64,000 bases of DNA from Liopterus haemorrhoidalis (GCA_963971575.1 OZ020611.1:243684654-243748653); one strand, 5' to 3'; positions 34,718 to 46,386 are shown, numbered from the stretch's first letter. Program-made: numbers and translations. Notes: generated by a model not told the origin, from the sequence alone.

Positions 34718-34860
34718 CTTTAAAGTCCGTTTACCATAACTATGAAATGACGTCACAGTTGAAAAACGCACCTTGTTTGAATTATCATTCGTAAACTGGC
34801 AAAAAAAGTTAGGTTATATCGAACAACTTATACAATATATTGAAAACCTATTTCCTATGG
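34718..34860. repeat. Half of a TGACGTCA-containing MITE next to the exon 7 donor
   Basis: It starts TTTAAAGTCCGTTTACCATA and matches the right half of the MITE at 58363-58838 in inverse orientation, including GACGTCACAGTTGAAAAAC. Only one end is seen. Confidence 0.6.
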
Positions 34861-35817
34861 AGGAAAGGAATTAATGTAAATTATGATGCACAGCAGTTCT
34901 TTCTAACCGATTTGTCGCGAAATTTATGGTTTATATTATATTAAGTGTGTAATGTAGTATTAAAAAAAATAAATAAATAAATTTCAGTGTATAAGAATCA
35001 TCAGAAATATTTGTTTTTAGAAATGTGTCGTGTTCTTTTAATACTTTTTATACAATTTACTTTAATTTTTCGCCTGGTATCACATTGACACAGCGCGTTC
35101 GGGAAGCAAACGCGGAGTGTTCCAAGTCACACTGTTTAACTCCAGACCGCTCGAATAAACGCGTTTAGACCTTTTCTCGAACGCTCCGAGCTTGCTTCCT
35201 GAACTCACTGAATGATATCGGAAAGCAATGATAAAGAGTCAAATTTTTTATTATTCGAATAGAAATTTTTGAATTTCAGATGTTAGATACAATTTCGAAT
35301 AATGAATATTCAAATATTATTTCCAGTCAAACAGTTTATTGCCGCTAGCTGCAAGTGTAAATTTTATGAGTACGCTAAAATTACTTTTCGTTTGCATCTG
35401 ATGATAATAAACCGTTCTACGTAACAAACCTGTAGGTTAAAATTACAAAAAAAAGAACGTTACAAATGTAAATAGAACATATTTTATTAATCATATATAA
35501 TATTTGTTTATCGACCAAGATACAAAATTAAATATTGTTTTTGTTCACTTACATTACAAATTATAAAACCTTTTAAAATATACATTTGACATCCATTAAA
35601 AGTCCACCATTATCTCGCTCTCTTTCAAAATAATTAATAAGAGACAAAACCATCCTTTGAGCGGGCTACTAAGAGCTTTGGGCATTTTTATTACAATAAA
35701 ATTTAAAAAAAAATAAAATTTAACTTCACTAAATTCTAAACACCTAAATGTCTGACAAATAACTGACAACATTGAAAAAATGTACCAACATTAAATAAAT
35801 AAATAAATAAAATTAAA
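34861..35817. other. Unassigned intron sequence
   Basis: 35215-35335 matches 14130-14225 inverted, and 35393-35420 resembles 44545-44575. Otherwise nothing is recognised. Confidence 0.4.
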
Positions 35818-36817
35818 AAATTTTCTACAGAAAAAGATTCTTACACTTTTTTTTTTTTCATGAATGATCATTTGCAAGATATTGAAGTTTATTAATTTAA
35901 TGCCCCTAATATTTCCATAAATCCGAATAAAACAGTAAACACGTAGTACTAACATATAAATACATGTTAAAAAAATAAAAATAAACCATACATTATATAA
36001 AATAAACAAGTTTAGAAAAATAAATAAGTACTTAAAAAATTATTATTTGTTGTTTTTAATTAGAAATTTGTCCATTGTCAATTGTATCGCAGTTTTCTTT
36101 TTGTCTTGATATAAAAGTTTATAACAAGCGGTGCTATTGCGTATATTATTAACAACACTGAAACTTCTATCAATATCCGGGTCCGAATTCTCGATAGTGT
36201 CAATGAGTTCTTCCACTTTGCCTAATATTCCACTTACTTTTTTTAGTTGTATTTCGGTTGTTTCTTTCTCGGTTTTTGGGACTTCTTTTTCAGTTCTCAT
36301 TTGCTCTTGTAGTTCTAATAACTCATTAGTTGTGAGTTCGTCCGCATGTGATTCTAACAAATCGTTAATATATTCAGTGTCCATATTCAGTTCCAATTTT
36401 TTTTAAAAATACCTGTGAATACACTGCTGTGTATTCACACACAGAAAAGCACTCGTAAATACGTGTACATATTCGGCTGCGTTCGACGTATTTACTGATT
36501 CTTCTCTGTAAGTGTGAATGACGGGAGAAAATTGAAAGATAGAAGTTGGTAACACTGTATTTCAAGCTTCATACGCATATCTTGCCTAAATATAACTTCA
36601 AAACAATCAATGAATACTGGTCATTTATACAAAAAAAAAAAAAAATGTACGTTCGTACGAAAAAATGTACGTTCGTACGAAAAAATGTGCATTCGTACGA
36701 ACAAATGTACGTTCGTATAAACATAGGGACCGAAAGTATGTACCAATTAGTCGTATTTACATGCATTTATACGGAAATATACCGTCCGCATTGTGTACGT
36801 TAAACGGGCGCTGACTG
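35818..36817 (-). mobile_element. Tigger/pogo derivative, copy 2, abutting the exon 8 splice acceptor
   Basis: It is nearly identical to copy 1 (29217-30241), with the same right terminus (GCGCTGACTG before TA at 36818). Only 13 bases, tgtattttttcag, separate its TA from exon 8. A CGTTCGTACGAA minisatellite lies at 36640-36725. Confidence 0.75.
36043..36396 (-). pseudogene. Tigger-like transposase, C-terminal remnant, copy 2
   Basis: The frame starts MELNMDTEYINDLLESHADE and then matches the copy at 29432 (ENSDPDIDRSFSVVNNIRNS, KKTAIQLTMDKFLIKNNK). In copy 1 this start is shifted out of frame by a small insertion. No catalytic domain. Confidence 0.6.
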
Positions 36818-36832
36818 TATGTATTTTTTCAG

Positions 36833-37045
36833 AATCAATAATAAAGTCACTGGAAGAACTGGAGGAAGAATTCGGGAAGGAAGCAATTTCCAAACTAGGA
36901 TCTTTCATTTCCTGCTCCGAGTACGGGCTGACAGAAACCGAATTCCTGGAATTATTGATGCCGACCAGCAACATCGAGGCTGTCATCAGTCTGGATACCG
37001 CAAATTTCAATTTCTCATCACTTTGTTCTGTCAGGAGGAAAATGG
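36833..37045 (+). CDS. NWD-like gene exon 8: post-NACHT helical region
   Basis: The donor is gtaaac. The acceptor tract is only tgtattttttcag, because a Tigger/pogo element ends 15 bp upstream at 36817, so the branch point probably lies in transposon sequence. The exon completes a Glu codon and reads SIIKSLEELEEEFGKEAISK, then LGSFISCSEYGLTETEFLEL and LMPTSNIEA. The run GLTETEFLELL is the usual signature of the helical/winged-helix part after NACHT. It leaves one base of a Gly codon. Confidence 0.93.
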
Positions 37046-37107
37046 GTAAACTCTCTCACACCTAGCCACAATTTAAACAATTATTTATTTATTTGTATTT
37101 TCATTAG

Positions 37108-37475
37108 GTCCACTTTTACGAGAAAAACTAATGAGCGGCAAATTAGTAATCGAATGGAGTCATGAATCAATCAAAGACGTCGCTCGCAAACGTTATCTTT
37201 CTACACAAGAACAAGCTCGCACAATACACACAGATGTCGCTAATCTGTTCTTCAGTGAATTCGCGGAGAGTGAGAATAGTGAGTCTGAAGCAGCAGATGA
37301 GCCGGCCCCTCTACCGACGGACGTCAAAGAGACGCCCTTTCAATCCACACTGCACAGTGATGTCACCTACACTATGAGACATATCGAAGAAGGGTGGATT
37401 CATCTGTTGAAAGCTGGTGATTCAGTCAAATTGAGAACTTTGACTGTTTGTAATTTTGACTTCTTATTAGCAGCG
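37108..37475 (+). CDS. NWD-like gene exon 9: winged-helix-like region
   Basis: It is separated from exon 8 by a 62-bp intron; the acceptor is ttttcattag and the donor is gtaaga. It completes a Gly codon and reads PLLREKLMSGKLVIEWSHES then IKDVARKRYLS. The WSHxSIxxVxxxRYL pattern is conserved in NWD proteins. An acidic insertion follows (SENSESEAADEPAPLPTDVK). The exon then enters helical repeats (YTMRHIEEGWIHLLKAGDSV). It leaves in phase 0. A short Helentron derivative starts about 50 bp after the donor. Confidence 0.93.
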
Positions 37476-37525
37476 GTAAGACATATTTTTTACCATTACA
37501 ATACATTATTTTGGGTTGATTCATT

Positions 37526-37593
37526 TTTAGGGTTTTGTAGGTATGACCACAAAAAAACCCTTATAACTTCACTCATGTGTCTGCCTGCCTGCC

Positions 37594-37654
<61 letters not shown>

Positions 37655-38021
37655 GTCTCTCTGTCTCTCTGTCTCTCTCTCTGTCTCTCTCTCTCTCTCT
37701 GTCTGTCTGTCTGTATGTACGGTAGAAATTGTAGCCAAACGGTTAAACATAGAAAGTTAAAATTTGAAGTACTTGTACAACTTTTTGACCCAAACATAGG
37801 AAAACTATAGAGAGTTCAAAAAAATATAGCGCGGGATAAATATAAACAAATATCTATTTAATGGAAAAATATAAAAAATTTAAAAGATTTAAAACCAACA
37901 CTTGTAATTGTGTTATGTAGTGACAGGCATTCATCGTTTGGCCTTCTAATAATCATCATTCACTGACTAAATACCTACAAAACCCTGAAATGTGTGAAAA
38001 TTCACACTTCACGTTAATTTT
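37526..38021 (-). mobile_element. Helentron-like copy J, short internally deleted form
   Basis: Inverted orientation: the 3' hairpin arm AGGGTTTTGTAGG at about 37530, a GTCT/CTCT array at 37590-37710, and the 5' end (AAATGTGTGAAAATTCACAC..) at about 37985-38015. The middle, including the tRNA-like block, is deleted. It starts about 50 bp after the exon 9 donor. Confidence 0.7.
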
Positions 38022-39150
38022 TATTTCTCAACATAGTCTCCCTTCAGCTCGATCCACTTCGCCCAGCGTTTCTCCAACTTTTTCAATCCATCCAAAAAGT
38101 AATATTTCGGAAGGCCTTCAAAATAGGCATGTGTTCTGTTTTTCCAGCGAGCCATTTCTTCATGTTTGGAAACAGGAAAAAGTCACCGAGGGCCAAATAT
38201 GGTGAATACGGTGATGTGGCAAAAATTCGAAGCGTAATTCATGCATTTTCGCCATCGAAACTGCACGATTGTGCATGATTCTTTTTGACCAATTGTGGGC
38301 GTTTTTTCTTGATTTCTTCGGTCAACTGGTTCAATAACAATGCATAATACTCTCCATATATCGTTCTTCTTTTTTGCAAGTAGTCCATGTGGATGATTCC
38401 ACGTGCATCCCAAAAAACCCATCAACTTGCTGGCCGATTTCACCATCTTCGTCTTCTTTGGAGCCGGATCGCCTCCAAAAACCCACTGTTTCGACTGTTC
38501 CTTTATCTCTAGAGTGTAGTGGCGGAACCATGATTCATCAACGGTTATTTATCGACGCAGAAACTCGTTAGGATTGCGACAAAAAAGCGCCAACCAGCCA
38601 TTGGATCGACCACACAATTGCGTTTATTCTTCACTGTGAGCAAACACGGCATCCATCTTGCCGATATCTTTTTCATACCCAATTTTTCGTGCAAAATTGA
38701 AACCACTGAGCCATGTGATATGCTTGTGTCCCCAACAAGTTCGCGTACTTTAACTCTTCGGTCACTCAACACCATATCGTGGATTTTGTCAATCATTTCT
38801 GGCGTAGTCACCTCAAGTGAACGTCTCGAACGATGTTCGTCACTTTTGGATGTACAACCATGTTTAAACTCATTCACCCAATTGTCCACAGTTTTCAACT
38901 CGGCTTTTATTTCTTTCAGTGTTATGCCTTTCAAATGAAAGAGTTTAATCACTGCACGAAACACCTTTTTTCCATTGTTCGAAAATGATAAAAGTTGTTT
39001 GCTTCAATCGATTGTAAAAATGAAACTAAGCAATGGATATGGCTGAAAATTTGACAGCAGTCTATCGACAGTTGGTACTTTTCAGAAACAAACTAGTTTT
39101 GATAGTAATAGAATCATCCCTTAGATTTTATAAGGACTTATTGACCTAGA
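38022..39150 (-). pseudogene. Decayed mariner transposase gene
   Basis: The minus-strand frame 38964-38545 reads FHLKGITLKEIKAELKTVDN and then SDRRVKVRELVGDTSISHGS and LGMKKISARWMPCLLT, the DNA-binding half and inter-domain region. The catalytic half follows in shifted frames down to about 38020, with VFWDARGIIHMDYLQK and SPYLALGDFFLFPNMKKWLA recognisable. Several stops and shifts make it inactive. TIRs were not identified. Confidence 0.75.
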
Positions 39151-39161
39151 CTCGTATCTAT

Positions 39162-39739
39162 GGGTGCGTTTTGTTGTGCCAATTCTGGTTTCGGTTTAAT
39201 CAGAATACGCGTTTTCTTGCGACAATATTCTCGTTCTATTCATTCTACTCATTCGATAACTCGAGGTCGAACGACTGGAATGAATAAGTGTGGTGGGGAT
39301 GAAAAGTAATATGTATTTGAATGCAGTTGTTTTCATTTGGTTTTTAAATGTTTTAGAATTAAATCTTGGTATTACTGCTTCAAAATTATTTTTACTTTTA
39401 GCTATTTTCTCATTTTGTGTCCTAAAATAAACATATACCTATATGATTTTAATATAGTATTGTTAAATCTAAACTTAAAATGTATTTACAATTCAATTAT
39501 TCGTTCTAAAACATTACGTTCTAGAATATTTGCTTCAAATATGGTACATATAAAGTTTTCTTATTCTGAATTTATTATTTAGATCATCCATTTAGGTGAA
39601 ATATGTTCGTTATTTGTTCTACAACCATATGACTTAACCTCCATGTAAATGTCATTCCATGTTTACTTCACGATCAAAATTGTCGTTTTCTTGCGCATCA
39701 ATTCTAGTACTTCTAACCAGCCACCAACAAAACGCACCC
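39162..39739. mobile_element. MITE with GGGTGCGTTTTGTTG ends
   Basis: Inverted repeats GGGTGCGTTTTGTTG at 39162 and its complement ending at 39739; the flanks are AT-rich (TAT/TATA). The interior is noncoding. It lies 51 bp before exon 10. Confidence 0.65.
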
Positions 39740-39790
39740 TATATGACATGTAGCAAACTTTTCTAATTGTCCGGGTATATTTTGTTGCAG

Positions 39791-39937
39791 GTTCAAACAG
39801 TAAGTGTAAGTTATTTGAGATGTCTTCTGGAGCACGCCAGGTGTTATCTGCTGGACAGAGAACTGGAACTGGTCTACTACACCATCAGAAAGTCCAGTGA
39901 CGTACTCACAAGGGATCCCTTACAACTAGGAACACAA
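39791..39937 (+). CDS. NWD-like gene exon 10: helical spacer before WD40
   Basis: It has 49 whole codons between acceptor tttgttgcag and donor gtaagt. The translation reads VQTVSVSYLRCLLEHARCYL then LDRELELVYYTIRKSSDVLT and RDPLQLGTQ. Tandem helices ending in an ILxxDPxQLGxQ-like motif link the NACHT half to the WD40 half in this family. A TIR element (39162-39739) ends 51 bp upstream. Confidence 0.92.
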
Positions 39938-40643
39938 GTAAGTGCTGAATTCTTTACCAAATTACATAACATGACTGACGTTACAAACTGTTTTCCCACT
40001 TCCAGTCGAGTTATGTCACTCGGCTTTGTCAAATTGGAAAAAAACACCTATGTCTAGCAGGCAAAATACTGCGAAATGCAAGTCAACACACTAATGGCTG
40101 GTATTATAAAGCAAAATAGTTTGCTACTAAATTTTAGTTAAGAGTTAAACTAATTTAACCCATAGATTTCGGTATTATAAAATTTGGTTTAAAAAAGTTC
40201 CCAAATAAATCTACAAACTAAATTAGTTGACAGATTTTCTGGGTACTAAATTATAGTTGGCAACTATATTTGTATTATATTTAAATAGTAAGCATTTTGT
40301 TTACATTGAAATAACTTGTTTTTACTATTTATACTAAAATATATATTTGATAATTAATTACTGCAAAGTAAATAATAGGTATGTTCGATTTGCACCTTCG
40401 CGTTATACTGCTAAACGCTAGCAGTAAAACGCTGCAGTTAGCAGTTTACTACTAAAAACTGGTAACATACAGCGAGTTTAATTTTCTGTTCGATTTGTTT
40501 ATACGTAAAGAATAAGAAGTACGTCTGACGGAAATGTTAAATGTCAGACAGATGTCAGATAACTTTCCAGGTTAAGAATCCATTTACGATTTGGTTCGAA
40601 GATTATCTTGTGTGTCGAATAGGGTGACCAGACGTACTGTATT

Positions 40644-40979
40644 CTATAGTGCGTTCGAAGGTGAGTTTGCAGTACAGGGCATATGGAGTAGTTCTTTTTC
40701 ATACTCTCTAATGGGTTTACAGAATGACGCTATCCTTTTCTTGCTAGTCGACGTTGCCAGCTCTAAAACACGCTGATCTGTGAAGACGCAGTATTCTACA
40801 AATGGCCATTTGTTTTTGTTGAGTGTTATTTTGAGTTTTATAAGAGTTGATTTTTGTAAATTATACGAGTTTTTCATATTATTATAATTGAGACATTTGA
40901 CACTTTTACAACATTTGGCAACACCGCTCCCATTTTCCATAAGAGCTATACTGCAAACTCACCTTCGATTGCACTATAG
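40644..40979. mobile_element. MITE with CTATAGTGC ends and TATT duplication
   Basis: Inverted repeats of about 30 bp (CTATAGTGCGTTCGAAGGTG at the left) with TATT on each side. It sits inside a gggtgacca-type hAT end, so it is a second-level insertion. Confidence 0.75.
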
Positions 40980-41291
40980 TATTATACTCTTTTTTGAGTA
41001 ATATTTTCTATACTCTTACTTTTTATAAAAAAAACCTGAATATACTCTTTTTTGATGGTCATTTGTTTTTATTACTTAGTTTAGAAGTGAGGACCTTTTT
41101 TTTTGCTCATCACTTCTATTTTGGGAGTGAAGACCTTTTTTTTTGCTCGTCACTAGTATTTTTGAATGAGGACCTCTGTTTTTTGCTCATTATTTGAATT
41201 TTTGGAGTGTAACCTTTTTTTTTTTAGTATAGTCTTTTTCTGTGAAAGGTCAGCCTAGTGTCGAAAGGGTGAAAAATATTAGATAAATTTA

Positions 41292-41594
41292 ATGGATCTT
41301 GAAATATTATCAAAACTAGAATCATCTGCTTCAGATTTAGATTTTTCGAGTTCGGATGATGAAGTTATGAACTGTATTTGCGAGGTTTACAAAATGCCCC
41401 AGGATAGAAAAACTGAAAAATTTTGTAGAAACTATTGTCCCAGGATATTCAAAAAAAGAATTTGTAAGACATTAGCCATCAAAGAATATAGTATAAATAT
41501 CAAAAGAAATATGCTAGCCATATTCCTGTCAAAAAGTCAAAAACAAAGTACCAACCATTTATTCTTTATCTATGGTACCAACTCAAAAAGGTAA
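41292..41594 (+). CDS. Unrecognised 100-residue ORF in a transposon
   Basis: The frame starts MDLEILSKLESSASDLDFSS, then SDDEVMNCICEVYKMPQDRK and RNYCPRIFKKRICKTLAIKE. It has an acidic N-terminus and a basic C-terminal half. It precedes a Harbinger nuclease fragment at 41930, so it may be an accessory or N-terminal exon of that transposon. I could not assign a family. Confidence 0.3.
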   Translation: MDLEILSKLESSASDLDFSSSDDEVMNCICEVYKMPQDRKTEKFCRNYCPRIFKKRICKTLAIKEYSINIKRNMLAIFLSKSQKQSTNHLFFIYGTNSKR

Positions 41595-41847
41595 ACAAAC
41601 ACAGCCGTAACAAATAATTCGCAAGAGAAGCAGCTGTAACTTTTTCGCAGTAGCGTCATAAACTGGCAGTAAATTACGACAAATCGAACAGATTTGCAGT
41701 TACTGCGAAACAAAACGAACAGATTTTATTGACGCAGCAGTAAACAGTAACTGCAAATGTGCAAATCGAACACACCTAATAATATTGTACATAAAAAAAA
41801 ATATACATATGAATAGATTTATATATATAAACAACACAAAATTTACA

Positions 41848-42054
41848 GGTTAGGTCATCAGTATCTGTCAGTAGTGTATCATCACCATCCGTAAACAGTA
41901 TTTCTGACAGTGTTAATGATGAAAATTCAAGAATACGTCAGCCTAGAGAATTTCTTGAAAGAAGACACCCTTTAATTATTATGATGATGAACAATTTAAA
42001 CACAGATTTCAGTTTTCAAAAGATACTGTTTTATCTATTTTTGAATTAATTGAT
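41848..42054 (+). pseudogene. PIF/Harbinger nuclease, N-terminal fragment
   Basis: RIRQPREFLERRHPLII in one frame is continued by DDEQFKHRFQFSKDTVLSIF and ELIDN after a frameshift near 41985. The R-x-N/H-P-L-x-x-Y/D-D-x-x-F-x-x-R-F-x-F-S-K motif is the usual beginning of Harbinger transposases (HARBI1-like). The catalytic part is missing. Confidence 0.7.
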
Positions 42055-42193
42055 AATTAAATAAAGTCCTTAACATATATTTATGCACTATATCTATTAA
42101 TTGTTCAGTTGTATTCGCTAAACGCTACTATTCCGTTTAAGACTATATCTCTATAGTTACACCACTGTATTTATTCTTATCTTCTTATTTCAG

Positions 42194-42473
42194 ATAATTT
42201 CGTGGCTGAAGCCAGTGACTGAGCACAGTGGTGGTTTGATGACAGCCTTGTTGATCTCTGCGATGGCCTGGTGCGATGGTTTCACCCTGCCATTAGTGGT
42301 TCCTCTCAACGGGTGGTTACAACCTCCTCTACCCGCCCAGAGCCAAACGCTCTCAGCACCAGGTGTCCGCCTGGTGGAGTCGATACCGCACGGACAACAC
42401 GTTGTGTGTGTAGTGGACAATGAACCACAACTATGGCATATTATGAGCAATCAGATTGTACACACATTCAAAG
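42194..42473 (+). CDS. NWD-like gene exon 11: entry to the WD40 region
   Basis: The acceptor is cttatttcag and the donor is gtagat. It enters in phase 0 and leaves one base of a Gly codon. It begins IISWLKPVTEHSGGLMTALL, then a hydrophobic stretch, then LTPLPL-like residues and the first beta-blade VRLVESIPHGQHVVCVVDNE followed by PQLWHIMSNQIVHTFK. The transition from helix to beta repeats is clear. Harbinger-like remains occupy the intron just upstream. Confidence 0.92.
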
Positions 42474-42765
42474 GTAGATACACGATGACGCTTTAAGCGT
42501 TTTATTTTATACGTTGTTTCACCTTAAAAATCGAGATACGGTAAAAATCGCATATCCCACGAAATTCAAATACTACCTCATACTACCCCAAAGCGGTAAG
42601 GTAAAAAAGTATTCTATGACCTTTAATGGTCTTCCTTCTATCCCTGAAACTAGCCCTACGTGGTAAGAAATTTTTCAAAAATAGTGATCAGCCATCAAAA
42701 ATGATTACCTTATTTATCAGTTTTTGTAAAAGTCCATTTATGAAATACAGTGTCGCATGCTTTAT

Positions 42766-42845
42766 AGGATTTTGTAGGTATGACCAAAAAACCCTTATAC
42801 CGTCATTTTGTCATCTGTCTGTCTGTCTGTTCGGTAAAACTGGAT
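42766..42845 (-). repeat. Helentron-like 3' terminal fragment (copy I)
   Basis: Terminal hairpin arm (AGGATTTTGTAGGTATGACC), CCGTCATTTTGTC and four GTCT units, then truncated. Confidence 0.65.
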
Positions 42846-42992
42846 ATCTAAGAATATTTGTTCTATAATCACATCAAAATCAACAGATGTTTGATAATCA
42901 CTCTTCTTCGTTGTTTGACAAAAATCCCAGTGTTTTTTCTGCATTTGCTTCGTATTCAAGTCTTCATTAGAAATAATTTAATAAATAGCTCA

Positions 42993-44069
42993 TTTTTAGG
43001 GTTTTGTTGGTATAACCAAAAAACCCTTATACCGTCATTTTGTCGTCTGTCTGTCTGTCTGTCTATCTGTCTGGCTGTCTGTTCGGTAAAAATTGTAGCC
43101 AAACGGCTAAACTTAGAGAGTTGAAATTTGGCATGCTTATACAACTCTTTGACCCACATATAGGAAAAATACTAAAGCATCTAAAAAACATATCCCCCTA
43201 AGATTATAAATAAATATGTGCTCATCGAAAACAAAAATATTTTTTTATAATTCTGAGTAGGGTATCAAATGAAAGCCCTTAGTAAGTGGATTAACGATCA
43301 AAATTTTATTTTTGCAAAATACATTATTTTGATGCGATATTTGCCAAAAGTGTACAAAAAAATGTTTGTCCCACACCCTGTAGCCCAGATGGTTTAAACT
43401 AAAAATCTGAAAAAAATCTAAGTAATGTACATATTGGTGTGAACCGGAATAGTACAACAGGAATTTTTGATCAGATTATGTTTTCGAAAAATAACGCATT
43501 TTTTGTTGACGATATTAATATTTAACACGTTATGTAACACGTTAAACCAGTACACTCGCATGGTGTAATGGTTAGCCTTCTCGCTTTCTAAATTGCAAAC
43601 CAAAGTTCGCTTCCGGTCTGGAGACAATTTTATTTTTTCTGTTTTTTTTTTTTACATTTTTATTTTGTTTAAATTATTTTTTCAAAATTCTAGTTATATT
43701 TTGGCAAATGTTGCATTTAATTTTTAAAAGCGTAAATTTAATAATAATACTTTATTCACGCAATCAGAAAACAATAACCAGTGGCAATTGTTGAAATTTA
43801 ATTTAATTCTGTTTCAATGTATACGAACTTATGACTTAAAACAACCAATGGAAGCCATAGGCGTAATTTTCAAAATCTTAATAAACCTCTAATAAAAATA
43901 CTGTACATATTTAGAAACCTAAATAATGGTATAAGACACTCGAATTAAAATTAACAAAAAAATATTTTAACATAAAATTTGTTTTGGCATCCCAAATAAT
44001 CATCATTCACTTACTAAATACCTGAGAAACCCTGAAATGTGTGAAACTTCATACTTCACATCAATTTTT
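42993..44069 (-). mobile_element. Helentron-like copy H
   Basis: Complete inverted copy with the 3' hairpin at 42993-43030, GTCT array with variants at 43045-43085, tRNA-like block at 43549-43625 and 5' end near 44069. About 40 bp unique to this copy lies at about 43740-43780. Confidence 0.8.
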
Positions 44070-44636
44070 GAACAAATAATTTATCCAATGATTTTTTTAA
44101 CGAATAGCACTATTTGAGTTTCATGAAACAGGTTTTCCATTTTATTAATTGAATATTGTCTTGATTCAATTAATAACTATAGACACAGCATCTTCTATGC
44201 CTTAGCACTGTTTGTTATGAAGCCAAGACATTGCGCTGTCGGAAGGGGGATTTGCTCCTATGAGTATAGCATGTTGCCTAATATTCATTTATTTCATCAA
44301 TCTACCACCTAGGAGAGGTTATCGTTAACTTTGTTCGTAGAATCGTTTCTAACGGTTTATTATTGTGAAAAGCAAGGGCTGCGTAAAAAGGAATTATGGT
44401 ATATCGCTGGTGACCTGGCAATACCTCTTATCTACGCAAAACGACTGACATGAAGCAGTTTTTTACCTCTCCTTTAAATTTATATTTATGCAGATAGGAG
44501 GTATTGCCAGGGCACCAGCGATGTTACCACACTCTTACAAACTCTGCGCTTGCGTCTGACGATAATAAACCGTTAGAAAAGGCTCTACGAACAGTTTATA
44601 ACAGATCAATTTTAATCATAGAATAAATTATATAAT

Positions 44637-44695
44637 AAAATACTTGCGAAACCTAGAAATGTGTGAAAATTCACACTTCACATCAATTTTTTCAA
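44637..44695 (-). repeat. Helentron-like 5' terminal fragment (copy K)
   Basis: It matches the first about 55 bp of the family in inverse orientation and ends about 44 bp before exon 12. Confidence 0.6.
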
Positions 44696-44738
44696 CAATG
44701 TCTACAGTATTTATGTTGAACTGAGATATTGTTTGCAG

Positions 44739-44974
44739 GTCACACTGGTAGAGTGCGATGTATGGCCGTAACGAAGCACTCGCAGTACCTGGTGACGGGG
44801 TCCGAAGACACGAGTATGATAATGTGGGACCTGAAGACGTTCTCCATTCACCTGCGGGTGTACGAGCACATCGCTCCGGTGCTCTGCGTCACCAGCGCAC
44901 TCAATGGCACGGTCATCGTCAGCGGCGGAGACGACAGCAGTATTATTATCACCTCCCTGGCCACGGGCAAAGTG
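44739..44974 (+). CDS. NWD-like gene exon 12: WD40 repeats
   Basis: The acceptor is attgtttgcag and the donor is gtaagt. It completes a Gly codon to read GHTGRVRCMAVTKHSQYLVT then GSEDTSMIMWDLKTFSIHLR, a canonical WD40 blade with the GH start and the MWDL end. A second blade follows (VLCVTSALNGTVIVSGGDDS). It leaves in phase 0. A 60-bp fragment of Helentron 5' end lies about 44 bp upstream, and a fragment of Helentron 3' hairpin (44982-44995) lies a few bases past the donor. Confidence 0.95.
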
Positions 44975-45159
44975 GTAAGTCATTTTTAGGGTTTTGAGTA
45001 TTTTGTCAAAGATTGGAAACTGCATTCTACCTTGATCAGAAACAGTAAAAGACCTGGGTATACTAATCGCGAGCTTAAAATTTAACACCGTATTGATATT
45101 ATACGAGGTATGTTCAAAAAGTTCGTGCAATTTTTTAATTTATCCTAATATACCTAATT

Positions 45160-45310
45160 ACAGTAGAAGGAGGAAATAAGTTCACTCAGCTTTTTGGACA
45201 GAACGTTTATTTAAGTAACACAACGTTTCGACAACTAATTTGTTAGCTTCCTCAGGTGCTATACTAATTAAACGTCACTCTAACATCATGTACATCAGCC
45301 ATCACCAGGG
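45160..45310 (-). repeat. Penelope-like element terminal fragment
   Basis: On the minus strand CACCTGAGGAAGCTAACAAA then TTGTCGAAACGTTGTG, a stretch commonly found in the terminal repeats of insect Penelope-like elements. Assignment rests on memory of this motif. Confidence 0.4.
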
Positions 45311-45419
45311 ATGGTGAAGTTGCAGAAATAACATTGATAAAATATTTTGTACTTCAACTACTTTTTTTGTACTAATCCAGAAGGATAGGAAAGCAGGAAA
45401 AATTACACAAAATGTTTGT

Positions 45420-45971
45420 TGAAAACAATAAAAAAAGAAACAAAATATCTCTAAAATAAACTATTTGACCATTTAGAAAAAAAAAACTATTACTTTACAA
45501 TTATTTTACAATAAAAAAAAAAAAAATACAAATGTTCGATCAAACTACTATTATTGTCCACACATTTTCTCATTCTTAATAAAAACTCTTCCATCGCCCT
45601 TATGAGAGTACACTCTTGGTTTTTTTTATTGTTTTCAAAGCTTGCTACGTTCAACTTTGTAAAACTTATGTTGATTATTATTTTGTAAATAAATGGTCGC
45701 CATTTTGAAATGGTTAACATAAAAATATGATTTTTTGGTGTCATTGTAAATCCAATTTAATGTACTTTTAGGAAAAAAATATAAAATTATCGATTCCCTA
45801 TGCTAGATCAAAAGTTGACATCATTTCCGGTGAAACCGGAAGTGCCTCAGAATTCTTATAGGTACCTTTAGATGGGCCTTTTTGTCTAGTTTAACTTTTG
45901 TTCTGAAGATTTTTTGTATCTTTACAAATAAAGGAGATTTTCGGGGTGCCCCGTTTCAAACAAACACCCTG
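45420..45971 (-). repeat. Dispersed CAGGGTG-type repeat, copy 3
   Basis: Inverse of copy 1, ending CAAACACCCTG at 45971; it retains the central CCGGTGAAACCGG and the AT-rich left half. Confidence 0.75.
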
Positions 45972-46386
45972 TATATGAAGGACTTTTTGGGTTTAATATT
46001 GCTACAAAAATGTTCCCGAGGATATATATCCCAAATTTTTTACTTTCATTTTTCGACGACAATTATAACATTAAATTTGCTGTTGAACATTTTCGTAGCT
46101 GCTAAAACTATACGAATAAAACTTTCTTTGGTGGCAAGAGCATTTATTAATGGTAAAAAAGTGCTCTGGCCTATATAGGTACGATTTATAGATCAGGAGT
46201 AATCACGGAATAATTATAATAAATATCATAACAAATAACTTCATATGGTACAAGATAAAATGCTTCACGTGACCAGCGCCGTCTTGGGCGATGAGTGATT
46301 CTCACATGGGTAACTGTTTGTGGCCGTTTCCTAGGTTAGCACAACGGGACACTTATACGTGTTGTTACCAAATGACTGGTAACCGA

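Larger units (their letters stand above)
40374..41782. mobile_element. TIR element (AGGTRTGTTCGATTTGCAC ends) with nested MITE and tandem GAGGACC repeats
   Basis: The left end AGGTATGTTCGATTTGCAC (about 40379) and the right end (complement AGGTGTGTTCGATTTGCAC, about 41780) are inverted. AAT-like flanks suit a Harbinger-type 3-bp duplication. It contains the MITE 40644-40979, four GAGGACCTTTTTTTT units at 41080-41230 and a small ORF at 41292. Confidence 0.6.

Noticed and set aside
40644..40940. 98-residue minus-strand frame
   Set aside because: It lies wholly inside a MITE with 30-bp TIRs and has no recognisable motif.
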